Shown here: positions 36,902 to 46,770 of the stretch, piece by piece | Layout: the number at the start of each line of letters is the position of its first letter | Position numbering within the stretch: position 1 is the stretch's first letter | Assembly (NCBI GenBank): GCA_023100825.1 | Contig: CP095846.1 | Location: 3,906,001 to 3,970,000 of the forward strand | Reading direction: 5' to 3' | From: Nocardioidaceae bacterium SCSIO 66511 | Lineage (GTDB): Bacteria > Actinomycetota > Actinomycetes > Propionibacteriales > Nocardioidaceae | Length of the DNA stretch: 64,000 nt | Position numbers and translations under genes: made by a program | The notes under the pieces: model-generated | Databases searched by the model: none | What the model was told of the DNA's origin: nothing | What the model saw: the letters and a program-made list of their open reading frames with translations, nothing else

Positions 36902-37297
36902 TTAGGAGTCCAGCTGGTCGGCGAGTGCGCGCAGCAGCGACGCGGTCGGCTTGGCGGTACGCGAGTCAGGGTGGCGGCCGTGACGGTAGCCCTCCCCGAG
37001 GCCGTCGAGCAGACCGATGAGGTCCTCGACGATGACCACCATCTCCTCGGGCGGCTTGCGGCTCGCCCGTGCCTTCGCCTTCGCGACCGACGGCGGCTTG
37101 TCGAGCAGCCGCACCTGCAGCGCCTGGTCACCCTTGCGACCCTGCACGATGCCGAACTCGACGCGCGTACCCGACTTGATCGTCGTCACTCCGGACGGCA
37201 GCGCGTCGGCGCGGACGAAGACGTCGCCGCCCTCGTCCTTGCTGAGAAAGCCGAAGCCCTTGTCGGCGTCGTACCACTTCACCTTGCCAGTGGGCAC
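36902..37297 (-). CDS. Cold-shock domain protein with C-terminal extension
   Basis: A 131-residue protein. The first 65 residues are a cold-shock OB fold: TGKVKWYDADKGFGFLSKDEGGDVFVRADAL with the RNA-binding motifs KGFGF and DVFVR. The rest (PPEEMVVIVEDLIGLLDGLGEGYRHGRH) is an actinobacterial helical extension. GTG at 37297 follows GAAAGG at good spacing. Probably an RNA chaperone. Confidence 0.9.
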   Translation of the reverse strand: MPTGKVKWYDADKGFGFLSKDEGGDVFVRADALPSGVTTIKSGTRVEFGIVQGRKGDQALQVRLLDKPPSVAKAKARASRKPPEEMVVIVEDLIGLLDGLGEGYRHGRHPDSRTAKPTASLLRALADQLDS

Positions 37298-37366
37298 GGG
37301 TGGCCTTTCGTCGAATACGGATAGGTCCCCCAAGCCTAGTGCCCCGACCCGCGCTTGTTCATCCGG

Positions 37367-38668
37367 TTACGACGCGTTGCCGTCGCGCCACGCGTCCTCG
37401 CGTCGGCCGGCGAAGCCATTGGGGTCGGCGGGCGCTTCGAGAGTCGGATCCGGGTCATCGGGTACGGAGAAGGCGTCCGGCGGGTTCTCATCGACCGGCT
37501 GAACCGCCGTCGGAGCGTCCGGCGGCGGTGCATCGGGAGTCGGGTCGTCATCGGCCGACACGTCCGCGCCGAAGGTCGTGTCCGGCGACATGTCGTCCTC
37601 CGGCACCTCGCCGGGTTCCGGAAACGTGTCATGGTCGGAGACACCCCCGTCAGCCGAGTCCGGCGGCGCGGGTTTGAACGCCGTCTTACGCGGCGGCCGC
37701 CGCTCGAAGCGGACATCGACCACTTCGTACCCCTTGTGCCGCTGCGCGCGTACGTAACCGGCGTACGCCCGCTTGTCGGCCTCGGTCAGATCGACATGGT
37801 CGGTGAACGGCGTGAGCAGCGCCCGCGGGTAGAGGCGCTTCGCGAGCACGACGTTGATCTCGATGCCGAACACCACGATGAACGAGCCGATGTAGATCAG
37901 GCCGATCAGCCCGAGGACCAGCGCGAACGTACCGTTGACCTCGCTCGCGCCCTGCAGCACCTCGCGTACGTAGACCTCACCGCCCTGCTGCAGGTAGTGC
38001 CACATCACGGCGACGGCGATCGCTCCCGGCGCCGCGCTGCGGAAGCGATGGTCGTACGCCGACGCGAGTCGGAACATCGCGGTGAAGATCAAGGCGAACA
38101 GCACCGTGGTCCCGAACGGGATCACCCAGCTCGGCAATGCCTGCATCCGACTGCCCACGACATCGGAGTTGCGGGCGAAGGCGGACCCGATCGCCGTCGC
38201 TATCAGCGCGGCACCGGCGATCATGAGGAGGACGACGCTCTTCAACCGCGACATGATCGGATTCGGGCGGGCGTTGCGCGGCACGGCCCACGCGACGTTG
38301 ATCGCGTGTTGTCCGGCCTGAGCGACACCGAGCGAACCGTACAGCGCGACGAGGAGTCCGATGACGACCGATGCGGTGCTACCGCTGAGCTCGTCGGGCT
38401 GACCAAGCCGGTCTCCGATGATCGGAAATTGGCTGAGCGCGGAGTTGAAGATCTCGTCACGTAGCGCGTCGTTGCCCTGGATGAACAGCCCGAGCAGCGA
38501 CGTGCCGAGCAGCAGGATCGGGAAGATCGCGATGAACGCGTAGTACGTCATCATCGCGGCGAGATAGTTTCCCTGGTCGTCGCCGAACTTGTAGATGACG
38601 GCGATCGGATAGCCGATCACGGCATGGCGGCGCTGAAAGCCGTCGATGCGCTCCGTCACTGTAGACAC
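37367..38668 (-). CDS. YihY/virulence factor BrkB-family membrane protein
   Basis: A 433-residue protein with six membrane helices in residues 35-285: YLAAMMTYYAFIAIFPILLLGTSLLG and the conserved GTFALVLGLIGLIYIGSFIVVFGIEINVVL. The C-terminal 120 residues are acidic and proline-rich (about 310-433), likely disordered in the cytoplasm. Despite old names (RNase BN, BrkB), function is unknown. Confidence 0.9.
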   Translation of the reverse strand: MSTVTERIDGFQRRHAVIGYPIAVIYKFGDDQGNYLAAMMTYYAFIAIFPILLLGTSLLGLFIQGNDALRDEIFNSALSQFPIIGDRLGQPDELSGSTASVVIGLLVALYGSLGVAQAGQHAINVAWAVPRNARPNPIMSRLKSVVLLMIAGAALIATAIGSAFARNSDVVGSRMQALPSWVIPFGTTVLFALIFTAMFRLASAYDHRFRSAAPGAIAVAVMWHYLQQGGEVYVREVLQGASEVNGTFALVLGLIGLIYIGSFIVVFGIEINVVLAKRLYPRALLTPFTDHVDLTEADKRAYAGYVRAQRHKGYEVVDVRFERRPPRKTAFKPAPPDSADGGVSDHDTFPEPGEVPEDDMSPDTTFGADVSADDDPTPDAPPPDAPTAVQPVDENPPDAFSVPDDPDPTLEAPADPNGFAGRREDAWRDGNAS

Positions 38669-38729
38669 GCAGACACGCTATCTGCTATGCCCGCATCCCT
38701 GCCGGGTACGCGCCCGTAGGCGCGACGCT

Positions 38730-40376
38730 TCAGGCCGTGGCGCCTGCCGCTCCTGCATCGAGACCGAGGCGCTCGACCGACTCCTTGCGCATCTGCACCT
38801 TGCGCACCTTGCCGGTCACGGTCATCGGGAACTCGTCGACGACAAGCACGTACTTCGGGATCTTGTGCCGCGCCAACTTGCCTTCGCAGAACGCCGCAAG
38901 TCCGTCGGCGTCGATCTCCGCAGCGCCTTCGCGCAGTTGCAGCCAGGCGCACAGCTCCTCGCCGTAGCGCTCATCCGGTACGCCGACGATCTGGACGTCT
39001 GCGATGTCGGGATGGGTGTAGAGAAACTCCTCGATCTCGCGGGGGTAGAGGTTCTCGCCGCCACGGATCACCATGTCCTTGATTCGACCGACGATGTTGA
39101 CGTACCCGTCGTCACGCATCTCGGCGAGATCGCCCGTGTGCATCCAGCGAGCAGCGTCGATCGTCTCTCGCGTCTTGTCGAGGTCGTCCCAGTAGCCGAG
39201 CATCACCGAATAGCCGCGCGTACAGAACTCGCCCGGCGTACCTCGATCGACAGTCAGGCCCGTGACTGGGTCGATGATCTTGACTTCGACATGCGGATGC
39301 ACGCGGCCGACAGTGGCCGTACGCCGTTCCACATCGTCGTCGGGTCGGGTCTGCATGGACACGGGAGAGGTCTCGGTCATGCCGTACGCGATGGAGACCT
39401 GCTCCATGTGCATATCGGTCATGCAGCGCTTCATCACCTCGACCGGACACGGCGAGCCCGCCATGATGCCCGTACGCAGAGTCGACAGATCGTACGACGC
39501 GAAGTCGGGATGGTTCAGCTCGGCGATGAACATCGTGGGCACGCCGTACAGCGCAGTGCAGCGTTCGTCCTGTACGGACTGCAACGTGACCGCCGGGTCG
39601 AATGCCGGCGCCGGGATGACCATCGCGGCGCCGTGCGTCGTGCAGCCGAGGTTGGCCATCACCATGCCGAAGCAGTGATAGAAGGGCACGGGAATGCACA
39701 ACCGATCCTGCTCGGTGAACTCGATCGTCTCGGTCACGAAGAACCCGTTGTTCAGGATGTTGTGGTGGCTGAGCGTCGCGCCCTTCGGGTAACCGGTCGT
39801 GCCGGAGGTGTACTGGATGTTGATCGGGTCGTCGGCGCTGAGCTCGCCCATCCGTTTGCGCAACGCCGCACGATCGTGCCGCTCCCCCGCGGCGACGAGA
39901 TCGGCCCAGTCGTCCCCGCCGATGTGGATCACCGTCTCGAGATGGTGGCACTCGGGGCGCACCTGCTCGACCATCGACGCATAATCGCTCGTCTTGAACT
40001 GCGTCGCCGTGATGAGCATCCGCATACCCGACTGGTTGATCGCGTACGACAACTCATGGGTGCGGTACGCCGGGTTGACGTTGACCAGGATCGCGCCGAC
40101 CTTCGCCGTCGCGTACTGCGCGATCGTCCACTCGGCACAGTTGGGCGACCAGATGCCGATGCGGTCGCCTTTGGCGATGCCGCGGGCGAGCAGGCCGAGC
40201 GCGAAGGCGTCGACGTCTGCGTCGAATTCCGCGTACGTCCAGCGTCGCCCTGACTCGACCTCGATCAACGCCTCACGCGCACCATGCGCGGCGACGGTGC
40301 GCTCGAGGTTGTGGCCGATGGTGTCGCCGAGAAGCGGCAGTTCGGAGGTTCCGGAGACGTACGAAGGCTCGCTCAT
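38730..40376 (-). CDS. AMP-binding fatty-acyl-CoA synthetase
   Basis: A 548-residue ANL-superfamily ligase that activates carboxylic acids via acyl-AMP to acyl-CoA. Motifs: [18 protein letters not shown] (P-loop, A3), [13 protein letters not shown] (A5), [40 protein letters not shown] (A7-A8, hinge) and the catalytic lysine in [13 protein letters not shown] (A10). Closest to medium/long-chain FadD-type synthetases used in beta-oxidation. ATG 40376 gives the family's usual N-terminus. Confidence 0.92.
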   Translation of the reverse strand: MSEPSYVSGTSELPLLGDTIGHNLERTVAAHGAREALIEVESGRRWTYAEFDADVDAFALGLLARGIAKGDRIGIWSPNCAEWTIAQYATAKVGAILVNVNPAYRTHELSYAINQSGMRMLITATQFKTSDYASMVEQVRPECHHLETVIHIGGDDWADLVAAGERHDRAALRKRMGELSADDPINIQYTSGTTGYPKGATLSHHNILNNGFFVTETIEFTEQDRLCIPVPFYHCFGMVMANLGCTTHGAAMVIPAPAFDPAVTLQSVQDERCTALYGVPTMFIAELNHPDFASYDLSTLRTGIMAGSPCPVEVMKRCMTDMHMEQVSIAYGMTETSPVSMQTRPDDDVERRTATVGRVHPHVEVKIIDPVTGLTVDRGTPGEFCTRGYSVMLGYWDDLDKTRETIDAARWMHTGDLAEMRDDGYVNIVGRIKDMVIRGGENLYPREIEEFLYTHPDIADVQIVGVPDERYGEELCAWLQLREGAAEIDADGLAAFCEGKLARHKIPKYVLVVDEFPMTVTGKVRKVQMRKESVERLGLDAGAAGATA

Positions 40377-40393
40377 ACGCCGCAGAGTAAGCC

Positions 40394-40921
40394 CTATCGC
40401 GTGATAACGGCAGACTTCTGCGCGCGAATCCGGATCGCGCGCAGCCACGCCCACCGGATGATGCCGCTGAAAGGGCGGATGAGCAGCCAGTACGCCGCGA
40501 ACCTTCGCCGCGCAGTCACATCGGTCGCTGCGACCCGGGTCTCGGTGAGTATCTGCCCGTAGCGCACGACGAACGAGAACCCGATCTTCACATAGCCCGG
40601 GTCTGAGAAGGCAGCGAACTCAGCAGGGTTCGTCGGCGTGGTGATCCGACGCTTGGTGACGGGCTCGATCGCACCGACCACGAGCTCGGAGTCGGACCGT
40701 GCCAGCTCGACGAACCCGGCCGATTTGAACCAGTCGTAGATGCGGGCGTCGCCACCACGTCCGCGCGCCAGGCCCCGGACGCTCATCAGGGCCTTGAACA
40801 CAGGGACCTCGCTCCAGGTGAGCTCGTCGAAAGCGCGGAACACCGCGTCGGCCGGCAGGTCGGATTTGATGCGATGGAGCTCCCGCTGCTGCCAACTCGG
40901 AATCGCTTCGTCAAACAGCAT
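40394..40921 (-). CDS. Hypothetical protein, SRPBCC/DUF2867-like
   Basis: A 175-residue protein. [30 protein letters not shown] looks like the start of a START/SRPBCC domain as in DUF2867 proteins; [20 protein letters not shown] and [39 protein letters not shown] support that ligand-binding fold. Function unknown. It overlaps the preceding membrane protein gene by 11 bases and is presumably under the same TetR control. Confidence 0.6.
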   Translation of the reverse strand: MLFDEAIPSWQQRELHRIKSDLPADAVFRAFDELTWSEVPVFKALMSVRGLARGRGGDARIYDWFKSAGFVELARSDSELVVGAIEPVTKRRITTPTNPAEFAAFSDPGYVKIGFSFVVRYGQILTETRVAATDVTARRRFAAYWLLIRPFSGIIRWAWLRAIRIRAQKSAVITR

Positions 40922-41327
40922 TGCTGGTCACCACCTGCGTGTGCGCGCTGCGACCTGTGCGGGCGACATAGAACGCGAGCGCAGCCTGTGGCCAGAAGAT
41001 CCAGAAGCCGCTCGCTGGTATGAACCACACCAGCGCGGCGAACACGACGAGGTACCAGCAGAGGAAGCCGGGCACCTCATTCGTACGCGCGTGGTAGCGC
41101 GTGACCAGCTGGCCGACGAGCAGCATCGGGAAGCCGGCGACGAGGAACCAGAACCATGACTCCCTGGTCGCCGAGCCCGAGTCGGCACTACCGATGCCCG
41201 CGGTGAACAGGTCGACGACACTGTCCCACCCGACCACGACTCCGTAGCCCAGATGGATGACGCCGGTCGCAACGAGCAGCGGGCCGCACATGCCACCCGA
41301 CCGCCAAGAAGATCTCGGCTTGTTCAT
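40911..41327 (-). CDS. DUF6463-like membrane protein
   Basis: A 138-residue protein with four helices (GPLLVATGVIHLGYGVVVGW, FWFLVAGFPMLLVGQLVTRY, PGFLCWYLVVFAALVWFIPA, FWIFWPQAALAFYVA). It matches the small family often found beside TetR regulators. GGGGGG precedes ATG 41327. It is divergent from the TetR gene, with two operator-like palindromes between. Confidence 0.75.
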   Translation of the reverse strand: MNKPRSSWRSGGMCGPLLVATGVIHLGYGVVVGWDSVVDLFTAGIGSADSGSATRESWFWFLVAGFPMLLVGQLVTRYHARTNEVPGFLCWYLVVFAALVWFIPASGFWIFWPQAALAFYVARTGRSAHTQVVTSNAV

Positions 41328-41344
41328 TTGTACCCCCCAAAGTT

Positions 41345-41362
41345 CCATACACCACTGTATGG
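41345..41362. promoter_or_regulatory. TetR operator candidate 1
   Basis: CCATACA-CCAC-TGTATGG, a perfect 7-base inverted repeat with 4-base spacer, in the divergent region between the DUF6463-like and TetR genes. Confidence 0.65.
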
Positions 41363-41369
41363 AAAGTGA

Positions 41370-41387
41370 CCATACAGTACTGTACGG
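41370..41387. promoter_or_regulatory. TetR operator candidate 2
   Basis: CCATACAGTACTGTACGG, nearly perfect palindrome centred on AGTACT, 25 bases from the first site and sharing its CCATACA half. It ends 3 bases before the TetR ATG, implying autoregulation. Confidence 0.65.
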
Positions 41388-41389
41388 GC

Positions 41390-41980
41390 ATGTCAAGAGG
41401 TCAGGTCTCACGTACGGACTGGGTGTACGCGGCGCTCGACGCACTCGGCGACACCGGAGTCGGCGGCGTCCGCGTCGACGTACTCGCCAAACGGCTCGGC
41501 GTCACTCGCGGCAGCTTCTACTGGCATTTCAAGGACCGAAGCGCGCTCGTCGAGGCTGCGCTCGAGGAGTGGGAGCTGGTCTGCACGACACGGACCATCG
41601 AACAACTGGACACGATCGCCGACCCGGCCGAGCGCTTGCGCACCTTGCTCACCCATGCGCTCGACATCGAAGCCTTGTCGCGATTGGAGCCCGCGATCGT
41701 CGCGCACGCGACCGATCCGGTCGTCACCCCGGTCCTCACCCGCGTCACGCAGCGTCGCGTCGACTTCCTCGCCGAGGTGTATCGCGAGCTCGGGTTCGGA
41801 CGGGCAGAGGCACGGCGCGAGGCGATCGTCGCGTACGCGGCGTACACCGGCTGGTTACAGCTGCGAAGCGCGGCGCCGGACGTAATTCCCGAGCTGGCCG
41901 ACCGCGGGCGCAAGGGCATCGCGGCGCGTGCGCATCTGGCCGATCGGCTGATCACGAAGAGCGCCAGCACCGCCGACTGA
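41390..41980 (+). CDS. TetR-family regulator
   Basis: A 196-residue repressor. HTH: RTDWVYAALDALGDTGVGGVRVDVLAKRLGVTRGSFYWHFKDRSALVEAALEEWE (about 8-58), a textbook TetR N-terminus; the remainder is a ligand-binding all-helical domain. Probably represses itself and the divergent two-gene unit; ligand unknown. Confidence 0.92.
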   Translation: MSRGQVSRTDWVYAALDALGDTGVGGVRVDVLAKRLGVTRGSFYWHFKDRSALVEAALEEWELVCTTRTIEQLDTIADPAERLRTLLTHALDIEALSRLEPAIVAHATDPVVTPVLTRVTQRRVDFLAEVYRELGFGRAEARREAIVAYAAYTGWLQLRSAAPDVIPELADRGRKGIAARAHLADRLITKSASTAD

Positions 41981-42071
41981 GAGACGAGCAATGGACGTGT
42001 CACCCGAGCGGCGTAATATGTCCGTGGTTGCGAGTCAGAAATCGTTACGGGGCACTCGAAAGGACGTCTGC

Positions 42072-42878
42072 ATGGTCTTGCGTGCCGTTGCCGCTGCCGC
42101 CCCCAATCACGGAAGTCGCTCCACTTCGCTGCCCTCCCCGCCGGCCGTCTGGCACACCGCCGAGTCGTGGCTCGCACACGATGAGGCGACGAAGGCGGGC
42201 TTCGTCAGCGCCTTCAGACAACCGACGGCCGAGTACGCGCTCTGGGTGACCGACGTCGGCCGCTCGATCCTGGTCGACGGAGCCGAAGGCCGTGAGAAGT
42301 GGGGCATCGGCTACCGCATCTGTATCGAGGTCAACCGGGCCACCGAGCGCTCCAGTCGGGCCGCGATCGCTGCAGCCGTCCAGCTCGGGCAGCAGGAGGC
42401 TCATGCCAGGCTCGAGGTGATCGGCTACACCGGCTCGCGTGCGTGGGACGTGCGCTACACGCCACGGTCGTTCGACCTCGCCGCACATGAGGATCTCGAA
42501 CGCGCCGTCGCCGACGCACACCGCATTCTCGCGGAGGCATCCGCTGCGGAGCTGCTTCCGGTGCTGATCGCCCGCGAGGAGCCTTCGTACGAAGACTCGA
42601 CGTACGTGCCGATGAGCATCGGTGTGCCCTCCGACGCCGCGGAGCTCGCCGCCGACCACGTCGACGAGTCGATCCTGCTCGTCGGCTTGATCCACGGTGT
42701 CGCCCAAGGCCAGCGCATCGTCGACGCCGCCAACCATCTGCGCAACCGGAGCGACCAGCCGACCGACCGGATCCAACGCCTCGCAACCGCGGTCTACGAG
42801 CTGATGGGTCATAACGACGGCGTGCCCTCGGCAGAGGCCGTTCGCCGCGCCCGCGGAGCCCTGCAGCCGCTGCAGTAG
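42072..42878 (+). CDS. Hypothetical protein
   Basis: A 268-residue protein with no domain I can name. The start at ATG 42072 follows AAAGGACG at 8 bases; an in-frame ATG at 41991 is less well supported. Segment SRAAIAAAVQLGQQEAHARLEVIGYTGSRAWDVRYTP suggests an alpha/beta fold. No signal peptide or membrane helix, so cytoplasmic. Confidence 0.65.
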   Translation: MVLRAVAAAAPNHGSRSTSLPSPPAVWHTAESWLAHDEATKAGFVSAFRQPTAEYALWVTDVGRSILVDGAEGREKWGIGYRICIEVNRATERSSRAAIAAAVQLGQQEAHARLEVIGYTGSRAWDVRYTPRSFDLAAHEDLERAVADAHRILAEASAAELLPVLIAREEPSYEDSTYVPMSIGVPSDAAELAADHVDESILLVGLIHGVAQGQRIVDAANHLRNRSDQPTDRIQRLATAVYELMGHNDGVPSAEAVRRARGALQPLQ

Positions 42879-42940
42879 GCGCCCGCGTCCTCGACCTCGC
42901 CCCGCTCGTTACGTACGCTGCGGGCAGGAGGTGTTCTCGG

Positions 42941-43060
42941 ATGCCCGGACTAGGACGAGCCGTCCAACGAGCAATGCGGCGCTCCGTACGCCAGGAGATG
43001 CGCCGTAAGCGCCGCGAGAAGCGTCGACAGACCGCAGCGGCCCGACGCAAACAGCGCTGA
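42941..43060 (+). CDS. 39-residue highly basic protein
   Basis: ATG 42941 is preceded by AGGAGGTG at 42927-42934, a strong Shine-Dalgarno. The product has about 17 Arg/Lys in 39 residues (MRRSVRQEMRRKRREKRRQ) and is likely helical and nucleic-acid binding. Too short for family assignment; the ribosome site is the main support. Confidence 0.5.
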   Translation: MPGLGRAVQRAMRRSVRQEMRRKRREKRRQTAAARRKQR

Positions 43061-43093
43061 CGACGCACGCTCACGCGTACTGGCTGGCGCGAG

Positions 43094-43987
43094 TCACCGT
43101 GGAGACGCGCCGCAGCTCACGAGGTAGGTGAGAGTGCGCCGCGCGATCGGCAGCGGTACATCGGGCTCGCAGGGGTACATGTCCTGCTCGACGATCGCGT
43201 ACAGGTCGCGGCCGAGCGCACCGGCCGCCTCGAGCACCGGCTCCATCGGCGGCTCACCCTGCGGGGGCTCGACCATCACTCCGCGGCGTACCGCCTCGGG
43301 GAACGACAGGTCCTCAGCCTCGACCTGGGCGACGATCGCGGGATCGACCTGCTTGAGGTGCAGGTAGCCGATTCGCTCGGGGTACTTGCGGATCAGCTCC
43401 AGGTTGTCGCCGCCGTAGTACGCGACGTGGCCGGTGTCGAGACAGAGGTTCACGTACGCCGGGTCGGTCGACTCGACGAAGCGCTCGATGTCTCGCTGGT
43501 AGCCGACGTGACTGTCGGCATGGGAGTGGAACTGCACGTGCAGTCCGTACTCGTCGAGGATGCGGCGGCCCAGCTCATCCATGCCGGAGGTCAGGCGTTG
43601 CCACTGCTCGGCGCTCAGCTCGCGGCTCTCCAGCGGATCGCCGGTCTTGTGGTCGCGCCACGGGTCGGGGATGACCACGATGTGCTCGCCGCCCATCGCC
43701 TGCGTCAAACCGGCGACGTCAGACACCTGCTTCCACACGTCGTCCCACGAGTCGGGTCGGTGCAGGTGCTCGAACACCGTGCCTGCCGACACCTTCAGCC
43801 CGCGCGCCTCCAACGCGTCGCCGAGCTCACTCGGGTCGGTGGGCAGATAGCCGTACGGGCCGAGCTCGATCCACTCGTACCCTGCCTCCGCGACCTCATC
43901 GAGGAAGCGGCTCGCGAGGGTCTGCGCCTGATCGTCGGCGAACCACACCCCCCATGAGTCGGGAGCCGAGCCGATGTGGATGGTCAT
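43094..43987 (-). CDS. iolE: Inosose dehydratase-type sugar isomerase/epimerase
   Basis: A 297-residue TIM-barrel protein of the AP_endonuc_2 family. In the inositol pathway IolE dehydrates 2-keto-myo-inositol. Metal ligands are seen in FHSHADSHVG and NLCLDTGHVAYYGGD; start TIHIGSAPDSWGVWF is the actinobacterial IolE form. Last gene of the operon; its ATG overlaps the stop of iolD by 4 bases. IolI-type isomerase activity is an alternative. Confidence 0.85.
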   Translation of the reverse strand: MTIHIGSAPDSWGVWFADDQAQTLASRFLDEVAEAGYEWIELGPYGYLPTDPSELGDALEARGLKVSAGTVFEHLHRPDSWDDVWKQVSDVAGLTQAMGGEHIVVIPDPWRDHKTGDPLESRELSAEQWQRLTSGMDELGRRILDEYGLHVQFHSHADSHVGYQRDIERFVESTDPAYVNLCLDTGHVAYYGGDNLELIRKYPERIGYLHLKQVDPAIVAQVEAEDLSFPEAVRRGVMVEPPQGEPPMEPVLEAAGALGRDLYAIVEQDMYPCEPDVPLPIARRTLTYLVSCGASPR

Positions 43988-45885
43988 GCGTTCTCCTGTC
44001 CGTTCGTCGGCCGCAGGTACGTACGCTGCGACGCCTTGTGCTTGTCGTAGGTGGTGCGCGCCTCGCGCGTCGAGTCGAGCGTCGATGTCTCCGCGACCGG
44101 CACGTCCCACCACGACTCGGAGTCGGGAGCGCCCGCGTACGGGTCGGTCTCGACCTGGATGACGGTTGTCCGATCGCCTGCTTTGGCGACACGTAGGGCA
44201 TCGGCGAGCTCATCGGCCGTCGCTGCGCGTACGACCTGCGCACCGAGGCTCTCGGCGTTGGCCGCGAGATCGACGGGCAGGTGGTCGCCGTCGAGTCGTC
44301 CGGATGCGGAGCGGTAGCGATACTGCGTGCCGAACCGCTGTGAGCCGAGCGACTCCGACAGTGCACCGATCGACGCGTACCCGTGGTTCTGCACGAGTAC
44401 GACGATCAGCTTCAGGCCCTCCTGTACGGCGGTCACCAGCTCGGTCGCCATCATCAGGTACGACCCGTCTCCGACCATGACGACGACGTCGCGATCGGGG
44501 CTGGCCAGCTTCACACCGATGCCTCCCGCGATCTCATATCCCATGCAGGAGTAGCCGTACTCCACGTGGTAGCCGTGGGGATCGCGTACCCGCCACAGCT
44601 TGTGCAGGTCGCCGGGCATCGAGCCGGCCGCGCACACCACGACATCGCGAGCCTCGGTGGTCTCGTTGACGGTACCGAGCACGGCGCTCTGGGTGAGACG
44701 GTCGTGCCGCTCGGCCGGGTGGTACGCACGGTCGACGATCGAGTCCCATTCGGCACGCCGGCGGGCGATCTCCTCGGCGTACGCAAGCCCTACGGTGTGA
44801 CCGGCGAGGCCGTCCGCGAGCGCTTCGAGGGTGATCCGCGCGTCCGCGACGAGCTCCAAGCCCGAGTGCTTGACAGCGTCAACCCTTGCCACGTTGACAT
44901 TCACGAACTGCACGCCTTCGCGCTGGAACGCCGTACGGCTCGCGGTCGTGAAGTCGCTGTAACGCGTGCCGACGCCGATGACCACGTCGGCGTCGCGTGC
45001 GAGTGCGTTGGCGGCGGTCGTACCCGTTGAACCGATCGCGCCGACGCACTGAGGATGCGCGGACAGCAGAGATCCCTTGCCCGCTTGGGTTTGCCCGACT
45101 GGGATGCCGGTCTGCTCGGACAGCGCGGCAAGCGCGGCAGACGCGCTTGCGTACACGACACCGCCCCCGGCGACGATCAGCGGGCGCTCGGCCGACCGGA
45201 TGAGCCGAATCGCCTCGGCCAAGGGGTCAGGCTGCGGCACGGGACGCCCGATTCGCCACACCCGGCGTTCGAAGAGCTCCGGCGGCCAGTCGTACGCCTG
45301 CGCCTGCACGTCCTGCGGTAGGCAGAGCGTCACTGCGCCCGTGTCGGCAGGATCGGTGAGTACGCGCATCGCGGCCAGCAGCGCCGCGGGCAGCTGCTCG
45401 GGGCGCGTCACTCGATCGAAGTACCTGGAGACGGGACGGAACGCATCATTGACATTGACGTCGCCGGCGTGTGGGACCTCCAGCTCCTGCAGGAGGGGCG
45501 CCGCGCTGCGGTCGGCGAATGTATCGGACGGCAAGAGCAATACCGGCAGGCGGTTGACGGTTGCCAGCGCCGCCCCCGTCACCATGTTGGTCGCGCCAGG
45601 GCCGACGCTCGTCGTCACGGCGTACGTCTGCAGTCGGTCGCTCGCCCGTGCGTACGCGACGGCGCTGTGCACCATCGCCTGCTCATTGCGGCCGAGTAGG
45701 TACGGAAGGGCGCTCGGGTCGTCGAGCTCAGACTGCAGCAGGGCTTGACCGATGCCGGCGACATTGCCGTGGCCGAAGATGCCGAAGCAACCCGCGATGA
45801 GACGGTGCTGCTCACCGTCGCGTTCGGTGTACTGCGCCGCCAGGAAACGTACGATCGCCTGTGCGACCGTGAGCCGCTCGGTCAT
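43984..45885 (-). CDS. iolD: Trihydroxycyclohexane-1,2-dione hydrolase
   Basis: A 633-residue thiamine-diphosphate enzyme opening the ring of 3D-trihydroxycyclohexane-dione to 5-deoxy-glucuronate. ThDP features: catalytic Glu in GRNEQAMVHSAVAYARA, VVMVGDGSYLMMATELVTAVQEGLKLIVVLVQNHGYASIG (ThDP-Mg motif GDGS..N). Full family length. Its ATG shares one base with the iolB stop (TAATG). Confidence 0.95.
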   Translation of the reverse strand: MTERLTVAQAIVRFLAAQYTERDGEQHRLIAGCFGIFGHGNVAGIGQALLQSELDDPSALPYLLGRNEQAMVHSAVAYARASDRLQTYAVTTSVGPGATNMVTGAALATVNRLPVLLLPSDTFADRSAAPLLQELEVPHAGDVNVNDAFRPVSRYFDRVTRPEQLPAALLAAMRVLTDPADTGAVTLCLPQDVQAQAYDWPPELFERRVWRIGRPVPQPDPLAEAIRLIRSAERPLIVAGGGVVYASASAALAALSEQTGIPVGQTQAGKGSLLSAHPQCVGAIGSTGTTAANALARDADVVIGVGTRYSDFTTASRTAFQREGVQFVNVNVARVDAVKHSGLELVADARITLEALADGLAGHTVGLAYAEEIARRRAEWDSIVDRAYHPAERHDRLTQSAVLGTVNETTEARDVVVCAAGSMPGDLHKLWRVRDPHGYHVEYGYSCMGYEIAGGIGVKLASPDRDVVVMVGDGSYLMMATELVTAVQEGLKLIVVLVQNHGYASIGALSESLGSQRFGTQYRYRSASGRLDGDHLPVDLAANAESLGAQVVRAATADELADALRVAKAGDRTTVIQVETDPYAGAPDSESWWDVPVAETSTLDSTREARTTYDKHKASQRTYLRPTNGQENA

Positions 45886-46760
45886 TACCTGCCCTCCAGC
45901 CGCGGGTCGATCGGCTGATCTGCCCACGTATCGCGTATGAATGCGTGGTCGGGGTGATCGGAGATCCGCCACGCCCGCTCGGGAGCCGGGCCGGCCATGA
46001 CGTTCAGGTAGTACATGTCGAAGCCTGGCCCCGCGACGCATGGCCCGTGCCAGCCGTACGGGACCAGCGCCGTGTCACCCTGGTGCACCTCGACGAGAAC
46101 GTCGATCTCACCGGCCGTCGACGACGAAGTGCGGTGAAAGCCGAAGCCTGGTTGGCCGTTGGGGCCCGAGTCGATCTCGAAGTAGTAGATCTCCTCGAGC
46201 TCTGACTCGGTGTCCGACTGCTCGTCGTGCTTATGCGCCGGGTAGCTCGACCAGTTGCCGCTCGGCGTCACCACCTCGCAGGCGATCACGTTGCCCGCAT
46301 CGAACGCGTCGGCCGTAGCGAAGTTGCGCACCTCTCTACTGCATTGGCCTGCGCCGCGCAGCTCTACCGCGACATCCGTACGTGGCACGTACCGGAACTC
46401 GAGCTCGCGGTCGGTGCGCGCACCGGCGAGCGCGAACCGACCTCCCTCGACCGTGCTGAGCGTGAACGTCGAGCCGATCGGTACGTACGCGAAGTCGCTT
46501 GGTCCGGCGAAGACATCTGGCCGGCCTTCGAGGGTGAAGACGCGTCCGCCACAGCCGACCTCGACCGACCCGGCCAGCGGCACGACGAGAATCTCGTCGG
46601 CGCCCGAGTCGACGGAACGGGTTGCGCCGGCCGGCAGCGTCACCACCCGGAGGCTCGAGTAGCCCCAGCCGGCAGACTCAGGGGTCACCACGACGTCATA
46701 GCCGTCGGCGGCCGCCCGCCCGGACGGCAAGAACAGCTCGGTCATCGAAGTCTCGCTCAA
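45885..46760 (-). CDS. iolB: 5-deoxy-glucuronate isomerase
   Basis: A 291-residue bicupin converting 5-deoxy-glucuronate to 2-deoxy-5-keto-gluconate. Visible cupin metal motif YPAHKHDEQSDTESELEEIYYFEI and the C-terminal YGWHGPCVAGPGFDMYYLNVMAGP. I chose TTG 46760 because GAGGAG lies 7 bases upstream and it is 10 bases after the preceding stop; ATG 46745 has no ribosome site. Confidence 0.93.
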   Translation of the reverse strand: MSETSMTELFLPSGRAAADGYDVVVTPESAGWGYSSLRVVTLPAGATRSVDSGADEILVVPLAGSVEVGCGGRVFTLEGRPDVFAGPSDFAYVPIGSTFTLSTVEGGRFALAGARTDRELEFRYVPRTDVAVELRGAGQCSREVRNFATADAFDAGNVIACEVVTPSGNWSSYPAHKHDEQSDTESELEEIYYFEIDSGPNGQPGFGFHRTSSSTAGEIDVLVEVHQGDTALVPYGWHGPCVAGPGFDMYYLNVMAGPAPERAWRISDHPDHAFIRDTWADQPIDPRLEGR

Positions 46761-46770
46761 GACAGTCTCC

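Noticed and set aside
37355-38464. 369-codon plus-strand frame opposite YihY
   Set aside because: Antisense shadow typical of GC-rich DNA; no family features.
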